Positions 23,040 through 36,500 of a stretch of 64,000 nucleotides of DNA are shown here, one piece after another. Within the stretch, counting starts at the first letter, position 1; every line of letters begins with the position of its first letter. Source of the DNA: Salvia splendens (Eukaryota; Streptophyta; Magnoliopsida; Lamiales; Lamiaceae). The notes under the pieces were generated by a model. That model saw only the letters and a list, made by a program, of their open reading frames with translations. It ran no database searches and was not told where the DNA came from. The translations under genes and the position numbers were made by a program. Where the stretch lies: positions 24,924,502-24,988,501 of the forward strand of contig NC_056035.1 in the NCBI RefSeq assembly GCF_004379255.2, in the 5' to 3' direction.

Positions 23040-26000
23040 TGTAACATCCCAGAATTTTGTGACTTTTATTTAATAAGTTGATTTGAAATTTCAATTATGA
23101 AATTTCTTTGTTTCTATGTGATTAAGTGAATTATGTGAAATAATTCTCGTGGGTGATGTGGAATGAAGTATTTGATATTTTTATATTTATATTTTAATTC
23201 GGGGAAAATCAATTTAAATAAGATCATGCATCTTGTTCTAGCCAAATAAAGTAGCTATTGTCGGCCCCTCCAATTATTGGAAGGTTTATTCTTTCTTGGA
23301 TTTAATTAATTGTTTTGGGATATTCATCCAAATTAAATCCAAATCAAATTATCCCTAAATTGTGCTACATGAGATTCGAACTCTAACCTATTATTTTTTT
23401 TTTTGTAAGTTTCGAATATTCTCTATTTTAATTAGGAGGATGAATTAGTTTCTTTGATTTAATTGGTACCTTGTTGATTTCCTTTAGCTATTTTTTTTTT
23501 AAATCCAATTAAATCTTGCCACATTTTATTCCCCCACCCAATTAAATTAAGAGTTGAATTATTTCCTTGCGGCGAGTTAAGCAAATTTTCGCCCCCTCCC
23601 TCAGTATTTCATACTTGGAGATTTAATTTATTTTGTTCCCTTGTTTATGGAATGTTCATTGTTTATTTCCTAAATTGTGAATCTATTCCTCTCCAAGTAA
23701 ATACCAAATAAATTCCTTATTGAAATTCTAGCCATAATTTTCGAAACCTTGCCTTCTTTTTATTTGTGGGTTTTTATTTATAGGTGTTGATTTGTAGAAG
23801 TATATGAGAGAAGGGAGACTTTCTTGTTTGATAGGAAAATATGGCTCCTCTTATTCCACACACCATGAAACTACATGTTACATACATATATATAGTGGTT
23901 AATGGATAAGGTAATCCTTATCTCTAATACCAAGCTTATCTATAATTAAATTCATCCCTATCTCTAAATTCATCCCTATCTCTAATATAAACCCTAGCCC
24001 CCATTCTCCCTCACTCCACACGTTTTTTTTCCCCTCCCCCTCTACAATCTCTCCAAAAATCCTCCACTCAATTCTTGTTTCTTGCATCAATTGGAGTGGA
24101 TTTTCAAGAGTTCCCGACGAATCGTGCCAACGCTTGTTTCTACCGTTCATTTTTCCTGATTCAAAAAGGTATAACTAAGATTTTCTTCTCATCTCCTTCA
24201 TTGAACCATGTTCTTGATTCCTACATGCATATAGTAGTGTAGGAATCATAGATCGCAAAATTAATCGGTGGGAAAGTGAGTTTGCGTGAGAACTTTGATA
24301 GTTATGCGATTTTTGAATGAGTTTATGTAGAGATTGTTTTGAATCCTTGGTGAATGATGTAAGTTTATGTGCAAACATGTTTATAAGAGTCTTATCAAGC
24401 ATGATTGTGTGTTATAAGCATGAGAATTTGTGGTGGATGATTGGGAAAGAAACTCTAATTTCGAAATTTTGAGTCTGAAATTTGTGACGTTCGAACAGTA
24501 TTTCCTGATGTGTGATTGTCCTATCAAACGGTCGAATTTTGATATAAAAATTTTACTGAGTAAATTTCAAGGTGATTTCTGTGTCTCGTATAAATTTCAG
24601 CCCTTTTTGTTGAAAAATGAATTTTTGAAAAATGTTTGAAGTCGACTGCGCAATTCTGCCAGTAACGTGTGTTCTCGACCAGAAGGTTTCGAAATCTTTT
24701 TGACCGACCAAATGATCTCCGTTTGATGTGATTCTTGAACTAGATGAAAATTTGAAGTGTCTTCTGAGTCTTGTAAAATTTTCAGCCTTATTGGACATTG
24801 TATGAATTTATGGTGAATTTTTCAAACGAACTGCGCAATGCTGCCCGAATCTTTATGTTCCAACCAGAGTGTTGTATTAATGTTTTGACTGACCAAATGA
24901 TATTATTTCGGTGTGAAATTTTAACTGGTTGAACTTGAATGTGTCTACTGTGTTGTGACCAAATTTTAGCTTCATATGAGGTCGGATGGATTTTTAGTGA
25001 TATTTACAAAACGGTCGCGCAGTTCTGCCAGTTTTATGCCTTAATAAAATAGTGCTTATTTTCAAGATTTATGGTGTTATATGATGCATGTATGTCCAAG
25101 GAGTGTGTTTATTGGTGTGGTTAGGTGTTGCACTTTGAAATATGTTATGGTGTGTTTTTCCCTCTTGTGTTGAACATTGGGTTGGGTAAATTGAGAAAAA
25201 CGATGAGAGAGGAACGATAGGACATGCATAGGAAAAAAAAATGAGTTTATGGAAGGCTGACTTATGTTGTGATGTTGGCAAGGATTATTGTGTGTACGTG
25301 AGCTCGAGGAACGAGGGTTGCCTTAAATGGATATTGAATGGTTTAAGTAAACGAGGTGAGCTTTCTTATACTAAAAAAATACGAATCGTATTTTATGAAA
25401 ACTTGAACACATGTTCGTGATTTTTAAAGATGTTGTCTTGCCATAAATGTTTTTGTGTATGATGCCTATCTGTTTGGCTAAGGCCAAGTGAATTATGAAT
25501 GATGATATAAGTCGAATTCGGGTCCCAGTGAGGGTGGTGTCCCCGCTCGGACTAGTGTACACAAGCTACCTCTGTCATGATGGGCAGAGCAGGTGACCGA
25601 GGAAGGTGGCCACCTTCCCGGCACAAGGATACCTCTGACATGTTGGGCAGAGAAGGTGACCGTGGAAGGTGGCCACCTTCCCGGCACATGTATGTAAGGT
25701 GACCGTGTGAGAACACCATCTCAACGGCACAATGTGATCAGATATGGCTAAGTACAGGAAAAAGGGACTGCAGTCCAATGTGATATTTTTAGTAAGCTCG
25801 GGTCTTTTCAACAACACCCCGAGTGTTACTATGATGATGGCTTGACAATATGTTCAAATGTATATGTGTAATTTTCGGCAATGTGTTCACTGAGTACTTT
25901 TTGTACTCAGCCCTGCATATATTTCTAAATGTGCAGGTTGAGCAGCGAAGTGGTGGAGGAAGTGCTATGGAGACAAGACATTTTATTCAGTCAGATTTTG

Positions 26001-26232
26001 ACTCTCGGGGGTTCATGTCTTCATACATGGAACCGCGTTCATTTGCTTCCGTTGTGCATCTTAAAAGACTCAAGTCTATTTTGTTCAAAACTCTGATTTA
26101 TTTCGAGCTATTCCCATTTGTTTCGGGTTGTGGTTGAGTTGTGTTGATTTTCCCCTTTCTTCCCCGCTTCTTTAATCCTCCCCTAGTCGCGATCAACCGT
26201 GTTTTCTATCCTTAGAAAATGCGGTCGTGACA
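23040..26232 (+). repeat. 3' LTR of the gypsy element, 3193 bp
   Basis: It starts TGTAACATCCC directly after the polypurine tract AAGAGGGGAAGGA and ends GGTCGTGACA. It contains a diverged internal repetition at 24470-25030: three or four blocks each reading TGCGCA(A/G)T(T/G)CTGCC, an A/T-rich stretch, and GACC(A/G)A...TGATNT. The same blocks appear reversed at 61020-61420. It is unusually long for a copia LTR but normal for chromoviruses of the Tekay type. Confidence 0.9.
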
Positions 26233-29200
26233 AAAATAATAAAAGTCAACCTAGAACACACTGCAATTATAGAAGACAATAAAAAATTAAAAAAACGGGA
26301 AAGTGCTGGAGAAAAGGCTAGAAAGCAAACAAGATACTACTTCTAAGCACAAGGAAATGATATTATGCAGAGGTTAAACAACAGTTCAGAAATGAAATAA
26401 AGGAAAATCATGCCTTCAACAGTGTCATTTACACTCAAGTATCTGGACTTAGGCATTGCCTGAAGAGTTTGGGTAAGGGCCTCAGTTGAAGTAGGTTTCT
26501 TCTCCTACAATTTCTCCTGCACATCGTCAGCAAAAATCAAGCTCATGTTAAGCAATAATCAAAGCTCACAGATGCATTTACAAGTTCAAGAGTGACTGGA
26601 CTGAGATTATATCTTATTAACTCTAAGGGCTTTTGGATGTCGGCTCTATTCCAATTACCACTAGAAAAGGAAATAATCGCAAAACCTAAATATGTCGCAA
26701 AACCTAAATATTACAGTTGTACAATTTACACATCAACGATAATCCCCTGGAATGAAAAAGTCAAATAACTACTCAAAACACATCTACTATTATTTTATGG
26801 GGCATTGTAATTTGCAAATTAATATAACACAATACTGGACTAACCAATAGTAGAGGCAATAAGAAGCGACATCTTGCCAAAAAATGGGTTCTCAGATCCA
26901 TAGCAAAGTTGCCCAATGCTTGAATAGCTTCAACTGCAACAGCAATGTTTTTTTTTCTTTTTTTTTTCTTCCTGTATTTCCTTTTTTTTATGAAGGGTTC
27001 TCGGATCCCTACCAAGGATGCCCTTTTTTCCTTTTTTATTTCTTTTTTTTTCCTCTTTTTCTTTTTTTTTTCCTTTTTTTTCTTTATTTTCCCACAGTAA
27101 TGTTAACATCGGTGATAACCTGCAAAATTAAAAAATGTTGTGCAGGCAACATCAATTACTTGGTCATTATATTTACACCAACAATATATATTCTGCTTAA
27201 AATCAAGAAAAACCTGGATTAAGTTGTGGACTTGTGTTCAAGGAAACCATAGCATACCTTCTTTAATGTTCGACAAAGTTCTGAAAAATCACCAGGAGCA
27301 AGGACAGAACAAAGATCGTGAACTGTGCTGACAAGTCAATAAACTTGTGCAGCCTGTCAACTTAAAAAACCAAGAAAGACCTGCCAAGAACAGTTCACTG
27401 TTTAGACTTTAAAGAGATAGTCCGAAAGCTTTTAACAAACTCAGCATGAAAAAAAGTAGTCACCTTTTCCTTTTGAAGATCTTGAAGCTGGGCATTAAAC
27501 TCTATCTAATTTTTTCATGGATAGATTGGCCTCATCAACTGTGATATTCTCAACCTGGACACTAGTTCCAGCAATCTCGGCAGATATGTTCTGTATTTGA
27601 GATTGAACATCAGAATACACTTTTATCTTCCCATCCTTTTGTTTCCATAGTTTATCCAGTGCAGGAGCTATACCTTGAAGCTGTTCCTTGTTCGTTCCTG
27701 ACGTCTTGTCAGGCTGCAACAATGTACAGAAACCAAACATTATAAAATTTACTAATTGAGATACTCTTTAGCAAGAACAATTTTACACTTATGCCACTAG
27801 CTTGAAATGATTACCGCATTGCTATAACTTCTAGAGCTTTAAGAAAATGTCATTATCGAACACCATGAGGTCCGTCACTTACATTTCCGACATAATTCTT
27901 TTCTCCAAAAGCTGATAATAGATTGGTGAGTTCAACTCTAGCATCTGCCAGTGTCTGAAGAAGGTGGGCTCTAGATTTCAATGTCAGGTCAACTTTTCTC
28001 TTGTACACATCCAAGCACTCCTGATCCAATTGAAGAAGAATTTTGTCCCGCTCTTCGTAATTTTCACCAAATTTATCCAAAATTTGCTGCAGGAAAAAAG
28101 ATTCATTTCTGCGACAGAATGCAACAACTCGAGGGAAACTGAAACACTAAGCAAAGATCCCAAATTAGCCTTTAATGAGGAATTACCTGCAGTTGCTGCA
28201 GCAAAGATCCGCAAGTGGTTTGCTTCATATCCATTCTACTAGTTCAGAGGAAACTGTAAAAAAAGATGAATCATGAATTCCACATCATACCCCATAGACA
28301 GTGCTATCTGGCATGACTTACATCAGCAATAATTTCAGGAGAAGGAGAAGAGTGCATATGGAATCACGGACAAAAACTCATAAAAGGACTAAGCTCTCCA
28401 TATAATCAAAGATTTCATACATAACTATAACGAAGGCTACTGAACAGCCTAAAGAAATCATGAACATTTAAGATCATAGAATGTAGTTTCAAAGTTACCC
28501 GTTAGGCCCCAAGCTACCAATCAATTTCGTCCCATTTGTATGTCAGAAGATAAAAGAAAATGATTATAAATTTCATGATCTCTTCTCTGTTTCAGATTAT
28601 AGTCAAATCATAGTAGTACTTCGCAATGAGCTCATTCCACAATAATGAGGACAAATTAGCTATGTAGAAAATTTACCTCGTTGTCATAACTCCTCGAGAA
28701 GATTGAATCACACCTGAGAGTATAATGACAAAGGTTAAAACATATTCCTATAAAAAAACATCAAATATACCTATAATTCAGTTACCCATTATATAACAAA
28801 ATCAGAAGCCAAACCTGAGTTTGGAAGAGCATAAGGATCCCCCATCGACCCCCAATCATTTCAGATACTTCTTTTGTCTGACATCATCCGGATTTTTCTG
28901 GAGACTTTTCCAAAGGTCTCATGCCAACCATCTAAAAACATAGATGTCAAAACAGATAAACTGGAAATTTAAAAATAATGAAACGTAGATGGAAAATCTT
29001 GAAATAATTACCTTGGAAATAGCCGCCAAAGCTGAGAAAGCTGCATTCCTCACATCAGGAGTTCCATCATTAAGGGACTGATAATCCATGCAGATCAATC
29101 TAGAGAATACAAAGAGTTGCTGATGACCCATCATAATAAAAAGATAAATTATACAATTTGAATGGTAGCTCAACACAAAAAGCAGTTCATGCTTTTTGCA

Positions 29201-29899
29201 ACAATGTACGTATAGCTAAGCCAAATCTAGAAGTGAGATATAAAGTTATTTACAACGGAGCTACTGAATTCAAACAATATGATTCTGAGATATATTATAG
29301 ATTCAACAATCAATATCAAGTGCGAACGAAATAATTGGTTAAAAAATCCAAAAATAAATATGCATGGTTGAGAGAACACCTTAAGCTACTAACTAACCTC
29401 CATGCATATGGGAACATATTCCTCGCGAACCTTAAGTATGGTCGCTCTGTTACTGTTTCAATACAGAATGTAACACAGCTCAACGTCATCGATCTTACAA
29501 GACGAACTTTGTTTTTCACTTCCACCTTCATAGCTGCAAGAAAACTAACAATCAGTAAACCTGGAGAAAGAATTCTCTCATTACGAACCATAATAAATAC
29601 CACGTCTTCTTTCTTTCCTCGAGTAACCATGCATTTAATCTATTGGTTCAAACAATAGGTCAGCCGAATTAGGTGATTTTGTGGTAATTTCAGAACATAT
29701 TTCCAACTATGTAACTGAAACTACTAGAAAATACATTCATATCTTATGCAACTTATGACCGGTAATTCCAGTGCCCAAGAACACTTCATTTAGATAGCAT
29801 GTGATCAATAATGCAGCACAAGGAGGCGTGTACATCTTGATGTCAATGATTGAGGCAAATAAATGAAAATTTGTGAATATGCAATTACTTAAAATGTCC
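26233..29899 (-). pseudogene. MAP65/MOR1: Array unit 1: MAP65::MOR1 chimera (3667 bp)
   Basis: Minus-strand order: MOR1 exons KNKVRLVRS (29545), NDGTPDVRNAAFSALAA (29085), VGMRPLEKS (28940); then MAP65 exon 1 (28234-28187, MDMKQTTCGSLLQQLQ), exon 2 (28086-27883, NYEERDKILLQLDQECLDVY, KRKVDLTLKSRAHLLQ), exon 3 (27713-27464, PDKTSGTNKEQLQGIAPALD, DVQSQIQNI, MKKLD); then the fusion exon (27353-27258) back into MOR1 (GDFSELCRTLKK), IAVAVEAIQALGNFA (about 26950) and PTSTEALTQTLQAM (about 26460). MAP65 bundles antiparallel microtubules; MOR1 promotes their growth. Splice donors and acceptors are mostly intact. Breaks: one extra base after MKKLD, one missing base before LVSTVHD, frameshifts around MRPLEKS and FCIET. 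All are shared with the other units. Confidence 0.88.
27258..27353 (-). pseudogene. MAP65/MOR1: In-frame MAP65::MOR1 fusion exon, unit 1
   Basis: A TTGACAG acceptor at 27354 and a GTATGC donor at 27257 bound a 96-bp exon. Its first part encodes the MAP65 stretch STVHDLCSVL. From about 27297 it encodes the MOR1 TOG2 stretch APGDFSELCRTLKK in the same frame. The corresponding exon in units 3 and 4 is 92 bp longer, keeps more MAP65 codons (DFFTTVTEV, GVHSKSI) and is out of frame with MOR1. A one-base deletion near the exon start still breaks the link to the preceding MAP65 exon. Confidence 0.85.
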
Positions 29900-32800
29900 A
29901 AAATAATAAAAGTCAACCTAGAACACACTGCAATTATAGAAGACAATAAAAAATTAAAAAAAAGGGAAAGTGCTGGAGAAAAGGCTAGAAAGCAAACAAG
30001 ATACTACTTCTAAGCACAAGGAAATGATATTATGCAGAGGTTAAACAACAGTTCAGAAATGAAATAAAGGAAAATCATGCCTTCAACAGTGTCATTTACA
30101 CTCAAGCATCTGGACTTAGGCATTGCCTGAAGAGTTTGGGTAAGGGCCTCAGTTGAAGTAGGTTTCTTCTCCTACAATTTCTCCTGCACATTGTCAGCAA
30201 AAATCAAGCTCATGTTAAGCAATAATCAAAGCTCACAGATGCATTTACAAGTTCAAGAGTGACTGGACTGAGATTATATCTTATTAACTCTAAGGGCTTT
30301 TGGATGTCGGCTCTATTCCAATTACCACTAGAAAAGGAAATAATCGCAAAACCTAAATATGTCGCAAAACCTAAATATTACAGTTGTACAATTTACACAT
30401 CAACGATAATCCCCTGGAATGAAAAAGTCAAATAACTACTCAAAACACATCTACTATTATTTTATGGGGCATTGTGATTTGCAAATTAATATAATACAAT
30501 ACTGGACTAACCAATAGTAGAGGCAATAAGAAGCGACATCTTGCCAAAAAATGGGTTCTCAGATCCATAGCAAAGTTGCCCAATGCTTGAATAGCTTTAA
30601 CTGCAACAGCAATGTTTTTTTTTCTTTTTTTTTTCTTCCTGTATTTCCTTTTTTTTATGAAGGGTTCTCGGATCCCTACCAAGGATGCCCTTTTTTCCTT
30701 TTTTATTTCTTTTTTTTTCCTTTTTTTTCTTTATTTTCCCACAGTAATGTTAACATCGGTGATAACCTGCAAAATTAAAAAATGTTGTGCAGGCAACATC
30801 AATTACTTGGTCATTATATTTACACCAACAATATATATTCTGCTTAAAATCAAGAAAAACCTGGATTAAGTTGTGGACTTGTGTTCAAGGAAACCATAGC
30901 ATACCTTCTTTAATGTTCGACAAAGTTCTGAAAAATCACCAGGAGCAAGGACAGAACAAAGATCGTGAACTGTGCTGACAAGTCAATAAACTTGTGCAGC
31001 CTGTCAACTTAAAAAACCAAGAAAGACCTGCCAAGAACAGTTCACTGTTTAGACTTTAAAGAGATAGTCCGAAAGCTTTTAACAAACTCAGCATGAAAAA
31101 AAGTAGTCACCTTTTCCTTTTGAAGATCTTGAAGCTGGGCATTAAACTCTATCTAATTTTTTCATGGATAGATTGGCCTCATCAACTGTGATATTCTTAA
31201 CCTGGACACTAGTTCCAGCAATCTCGGCAGATATGTTCTGTATTTGAGATTGAACATCAGAATACACTTTTATCTTCCCATCCTTTTGTTTCCATAGTTT
31301 ATCCAGTGCAGGAGCTATACCTTGAAGCTGTTCCTTGTTCGTTCCTGACGTCTTGTCAGGCTGCAACAATGTACAGAAACCAAACATTATAAAATTTACT
31401 AATTGAGATACTCTTTAGCAAGAACAATTTTACACTTATGCCACTAGCTTGAAATGATTACCGCATTGCTATAACTTCTAGAGCTTTAAGAAAATGTCAT
31501 TATCGAACACCATGAGGTCCGTCACTTACATTTCCGACATAATTCTTTTCTCCAAAAGCTGATAATAGATTGGTGAGTTCAACTCTAGCATCTGCCAGTG
31601 TCTGAAGAAGGTGGGCTCTAGATTTCAATGTCAGGTCAACTTTTCTCTTGTACACATCCAAGCACTCCTGATCCAATTGAAGAAGAATTTTGTCCCGCTC
31701 TTCGTAATTTTCACCAAATTTATCCAAAATTTGCTGCAGGAAAAAAGATTCATTTCTGCGACAGAATGCAACAACTCGAGGGAAACTGAAACACTAAGCA
31801 AAGATCCCAAATTAGCCTTTAATGAGGAATTACCTGCAGTTGCTGCAGCAAAGATCCGCAAGTGGTTTGCTTCATATCCATTCTACTAGTTCAGAGGAAA
31901 CTGTAAAAAAAGATGAATCATGAATTCCACATCATACCCCATAGACAGTGCTATCTGGCATGACTTACATCAGCAATAATTTCAGGAGAAGGAGAAGAGT
32001 GCATATGGAATCACGGACAAAAACTCATAAAAGGACTAAGCTCTCCATATAATCAAAGATTTCATACATGACTATAACGAAGGCTACTGAACAGCCTAAA
32101 GAAATCATGAACATTTAAGATCATAGAATGTAGTTTCAAAGTTACCCGTTAGGCCCCAAGCTACCAATCAATTTCGTCCCATTTGTATGTCAGAAGATAA
32201 AAGAAAATGATTATAAATTTCATGATCTCTTCTCTGTTTCAGATTATAGTCAAATCATAGTAGTACTTCGCAATGAGCTCATTCCACAATAATGAGGACA
32301 AATTAGCTATATAGAAAATTTACCTCGTTGTCATAACTCCTCGAGAAGATTGAATCACACCTGAGAGTATAATGACAAAGGTTAAAACATATTCCTATAA
32401 AAAAACATCAAATATACCTATAATTCAGTTACCCATTATATAACAAAATCAGAAGCCAAACCTGAGTTTGGAAGAGCATAAGGATCCCCCATCGACCCCC
32501 AATCATTTCAGATACTTCTTTTGTCTGACATCATCCGGATTTTTCTGGAGACTTTTCCAAAGGTCTCATGCCAACCATCTAAAAACATAGATGTCAAAAC
32601 AGATAAACTGGAAATTTAAAAATAATGAAACGTAGATGGAAAATCTTGAAATAATTACCTTGGAAATAGCCGCCAAAGCTGAGAAAGCTGCATTCCTCAC
32701 ATCAGGAGTTCCATCATTAAGGGACTGATAATCCATGCAGATCAATCTAGAGAATACAAAGAGTTGCTGATGACCCATCATAATAAAAAGATAAATTATA

Positions 32801-33546
32801 CAATTTGAATGGTAGCTCAACACAAAAAGCAGTTCATGCTTTTTGCAACAATGTACGTATAGCTAAGCCAAATCTAGAAGTGAGATATAAAGTTATTTAC
32901 AACGGAGCTACTGAATTCAAACAATATGATTCTGAGATATATTATAGATTCAACAATCAATATCAAGTGCGAACGAAATAATTGGTTAAAAAATCCAAAA
33001 ATAAATATGCATGGTTGAGAGAACACCTTAAGCTACTAACTAACCTCCATGCATATGGGAACATATTCCTCGCGAACCTTAAGTATGGTCGCTCTGTTAC
33101 TGTTTCAATACAGAATGTAACACAGCTCAACGTCATCGATCTTACAAGACGAACTTTGTTTTTCACTTCCACCTTCATAGCTGCAAGAAAACTAATAATC
33201 AGTAAACCTGGAGAAAGAATTCTCTCATTACGAACCATAATAAATACCACGTCTTCTTTCTTTCCTCGAGTAACCATGCATTTAATCTATTGGTTCAAAC
33301 AATAGGTCAGCCGAATTAGGTGATTTTGTGGTAATTTCAGAACATATTTCCAACTATGTAACTGAAACTACTAGAAATTACAATCATATCTTACGCAACT
33401 TATGACCGGTAATTCCAGTGCCCGAGAACACTTCATTTAGATAGCATGTGATCAATAATGCAGCACAAGGAGGCGTGTACATCTTGATGTCAATGATTGA
33501 GGCAAATAAATGAAAATTTGTGAATATGCAATTTGTTAAAATGTCC
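29900..33546 (-). pseudogene. MAP65/MOR1: Array unit 2: MAP65::MOR1 chimera (3647 bp)
   Basis: It is nearly identical to unit 1: only about ten substitutions were noticed across 3.6 kb, apart from a polypyrimidine tract 20 bases shorter near 30720. It carries the same exon set: KNKVRLVRS (33190), NDGTPDVRN (32730), MAP65 exons 1-3 (31881 down to 31111) and a fusion exon at 31000-30905 with the same 92-bp deletion as unit 1. Units 1 and 2 therefore arose from each other, or were homogenised, after the deletion. Distinguishing changes include VKAIQALG for VEAIQALG and VQVKNIT for VQVENIT. Confidence 0.88.
30905..31000 (-). pseudogene. MAP65/MOR1: In-frame MAP65::MOR1 fusion exon, unit 2
   Basis: This is the same 96-bp exon as in unit 1, offset by 3647 bases, with matching acceptor, donor and STVHDLCSVL to APGDFSEL junction. 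Confidence 0.85.
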
Positions 33547-36500
33547 TAAATAATAAAAGTCAACCTAGAACACACTGCAATGATAGAAGACAATAAAAAA
33601 TTAAAAAAAAAGGGAAAGTGCTGGAGAAAAGGCTAGAAAGCAAACAAGATACTACTTCTAAGCACAAGGAAATGATATTATGCAGAGGTTAAATAACAGT
33701 TCAGAAATGAAATAAAGGAAAATCATGCCTTCAACAGTGTCATATACACTCAAGCATCTGGACTTAGGCATTGCCTGAAGAGTTTGGGTAAGGGCCTCCG
33801 TTGAAGTAGGTTTCTTCTCCTACAATTTCTCCTGCACATCGTCAGCAAAAATCAAGCTCATGTTAAGCAATAATCAAAACTCACAGATACATTTACAAGT
33901 TCAAGAGTGACTGGACTGAGATTATATCTTATTAACTCTAAGGGCTTTTGGGTGTCGGCTCTACTCCAATTACCACTAGAAAAGGAAATAATCGCAAAAC
34001 CTAAATATTACAGTTGTACAATTTACACATCAACGATAATCCCCTGGAATGAAAAAGTCAAATAACTACTCAAAACACATCTACTATTATTTTATGGGGC
34101 ATTGTAATTTGCAAATTAATATTACACAATACTGGACTAACCAATAGTAGAGGCAATAAGAAGCGACATCTTGCCGAAAAATGGGTTCTCAGATCCATAG
34201 CAAAGTTGCCCAATGCTTGAATAGCTTCAACTGCAACAGCAATGTTTTTTTTTCTTTTTTTTTTCCTTTTTTTTCCTTGCTTTTATGAAGGGTTCTCGGA
34301 TCCCTACCAAGGATGCCCCTTTTTTTTCCTTTTTAATTTCTTTTTTTTTCCTTTTTTTCTTTTTTTTCCTTTTTTTTCTTCATTTTCCCACAGTAATGTT
34401 TACATCGGTGATAACCTGCAAAATTCAAAAATGTTGTGCAGGCAACATCAATTACTTGGTCACTATATTTACACCAACAATATATATTCTGCATAAAATC
34501 AAGAAAAACCTGGATTAAGTTGTGAACTTGTGTTCAAGGAAACCATATCATACCTTCTTTAATGTTCGACAAAGTTCTGAAAAATCACTAGGAGCAAGGA
34601 CAGCAAAAAGATGCTTTTTGAGTGAACACCAGTGGCGTCATTCAGGCTTAGTTGCACTTCTGTGACAGTAGTAAAGAAGTCCGTGGCGAGGACAGCACAA
34701 AGATCGTGAACTGTGCTGACAAGTCAATAACCTTGTGCAGCCTGTCAATTTAAAAAACCAAGAAAGGCCTGCCAAGAACAGTTCACTGTTTAGACTTTAG
34801 AGAGATAGTCCGAAAGCGTTTAACAAACTCAGCATGAAAAAAAGTAGACACCTTTTCCTTTTGAAGATCTTGAAGCTGGGCATTAAACTCTATCTAATTT
34901 TTTCATGGATAGATTGGCCTCATCAACTGTGATATTCTCAACCTGGACACTAGTTCCAGCAATCTCCGCATATATGTTCTGTATTTGAGATTGAACATCA
35001 GAATACTCTTTTATCTTCCCATCCTTTTGTTTCCATAGTTTATCCAAAGCAGGAGCTATACCTTGAAGCTGTTCCTTGTTCGTTCCTGACGTCTTGTCAG
35101 GCTGCAAAAAAGTACAGAAACCAAACATTATAAAATTTACTAATTGAGATACTCTTTAGCAAGAACAATTTTACACTTATGCCACTAGCTTGAAATGATT
35201 ACCGCATTACTATAACATCTAGAGCTTTAAGAAAATGTCATTATCGAACACCATGAGGCCCATCACTTACAATTCCGACATAATTCTTTTCTCCAAAAGC
35301 TGATAATAGATTGGTGAGTTCAACTCTAGCATCTGCCAGTGTCTGAAGAAGGTGGGCTCTAGATTTCAATGTCAGGTCAACTTTTCTCTTGTACACATCC
35401 AAGCACTCCTGATCCAATTGAAGAAGAATTTTGTCCCGCTCTTCGTAATTTTCACAAACTTTATCCCAAATTTGCTGCAGGAAAAAAGATTCATTTCTGT
35501 GACAGAATGCAACAACTCGAGGGAAACTGAAACACTCAGCAAAGATCCCAAATTAGCCTTTAATGAGGAATTACCTGCAGTTGCTGCAGCAAAGATCCGC
35601 AAGTGGTTTGCTTCATATCCATTCTACTAGTTCAGAGGAAACTGTAAAAAAAGATGAATCATGAATTCCACATCATACCCCATAGACAGTGCTATCTGGC
35701 ATGACTTAGATCAGCAATGATTTCAGGAGAAGGAGAAGAAGCATATGGAATCACAGACAAAAACTCATAAAAGGACTAAGCTCTCCATATAATCAAAGAT
35801 TTCATACATAACTATATCGAAGGCTACTGAACAGCCTAAAGAAATCATGAACATTTAAGATCATAGAATGTAGTTTCAAAGTTACCCGTTAGGCCCCAAG
35901 ATACCAATCAATTTCGTCCCATTTGTATGTCAGAAGATAAAAGAAAATGATTATAAATTTCATGATCTCTTCTCTGTTTCAGATTATAGTCAAATCATAG
36001 TAGTACTTCGCAACGAGCTCATTCCACAATAAAGAGGACAAATTAGCTACGTAGAAAATTTACCTCGTAGTCAAAACTGCTCTAGAAGGTTGAACAACAC
36101 CTGAGAGTATAATGACAAAGGTTAAAACTTATTCCTATAAAAAAACATCAAATATACCTATAATTCAGTTACCCATTATATAACAAAATCAGAAGCCAAA
36201 CCTGAGTTTGGAAGAGCATAAGGATCCCCCGTCGACCCCCAATCATTTCAGATACTTCTTTTGTCTGACATCATCCAGATTTTTCTGGAGACTTTTCCAA
36301 AGGTCTCATGCCAACCATCTAAAAACATAAATGTCAAAACAGATAAATTGGAAATTTAAAAATAATGAGACGTAGATGGAAAATCTTGAAATAATTACCT
36401 TGGAAATAGCCGCCAAAGCTGAGAAAGCTGCATTCCTCACATCAGGTGTTCCATCATTAAGGGACTGATAATCCATGCAGATCAATCTAGAGAATACAAA

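Larger units (their letters stand above)
19004..26232 (+). mobile_element. Young Ty3/gypsy chromovirus derivative, 5' LTR truncated
   Basis: The element has a partial 5' LTR (19004-20143), a primer site, a 2.9-kb interior lacking nearly all of gag-pol, a chromodomain-type pol end, a polypurine tract (23027-23039) and a full 3' LTR (23040-26232, TGTAACATCC...GGTCGTGACA). Over the 1.14 kb the LTRs share I noticed only about three differences, so insertion or conversion was recent. It sits inside the MAP65/MOR1 array: the right flank begins AAAATAATAAAAG, exactly where unoccupied units read TGTCC-AAAAT-AATAAAAG. It cannot transpose on its own. Confidence 0.9.

Noticed and set aside
27964..28242. 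Plus-strand 92-residue ORF recurring in the units
   Set aside because: It is antisense to MAP65 exons 1 and 2, whose family motifs and splice sites are on the minus strand.
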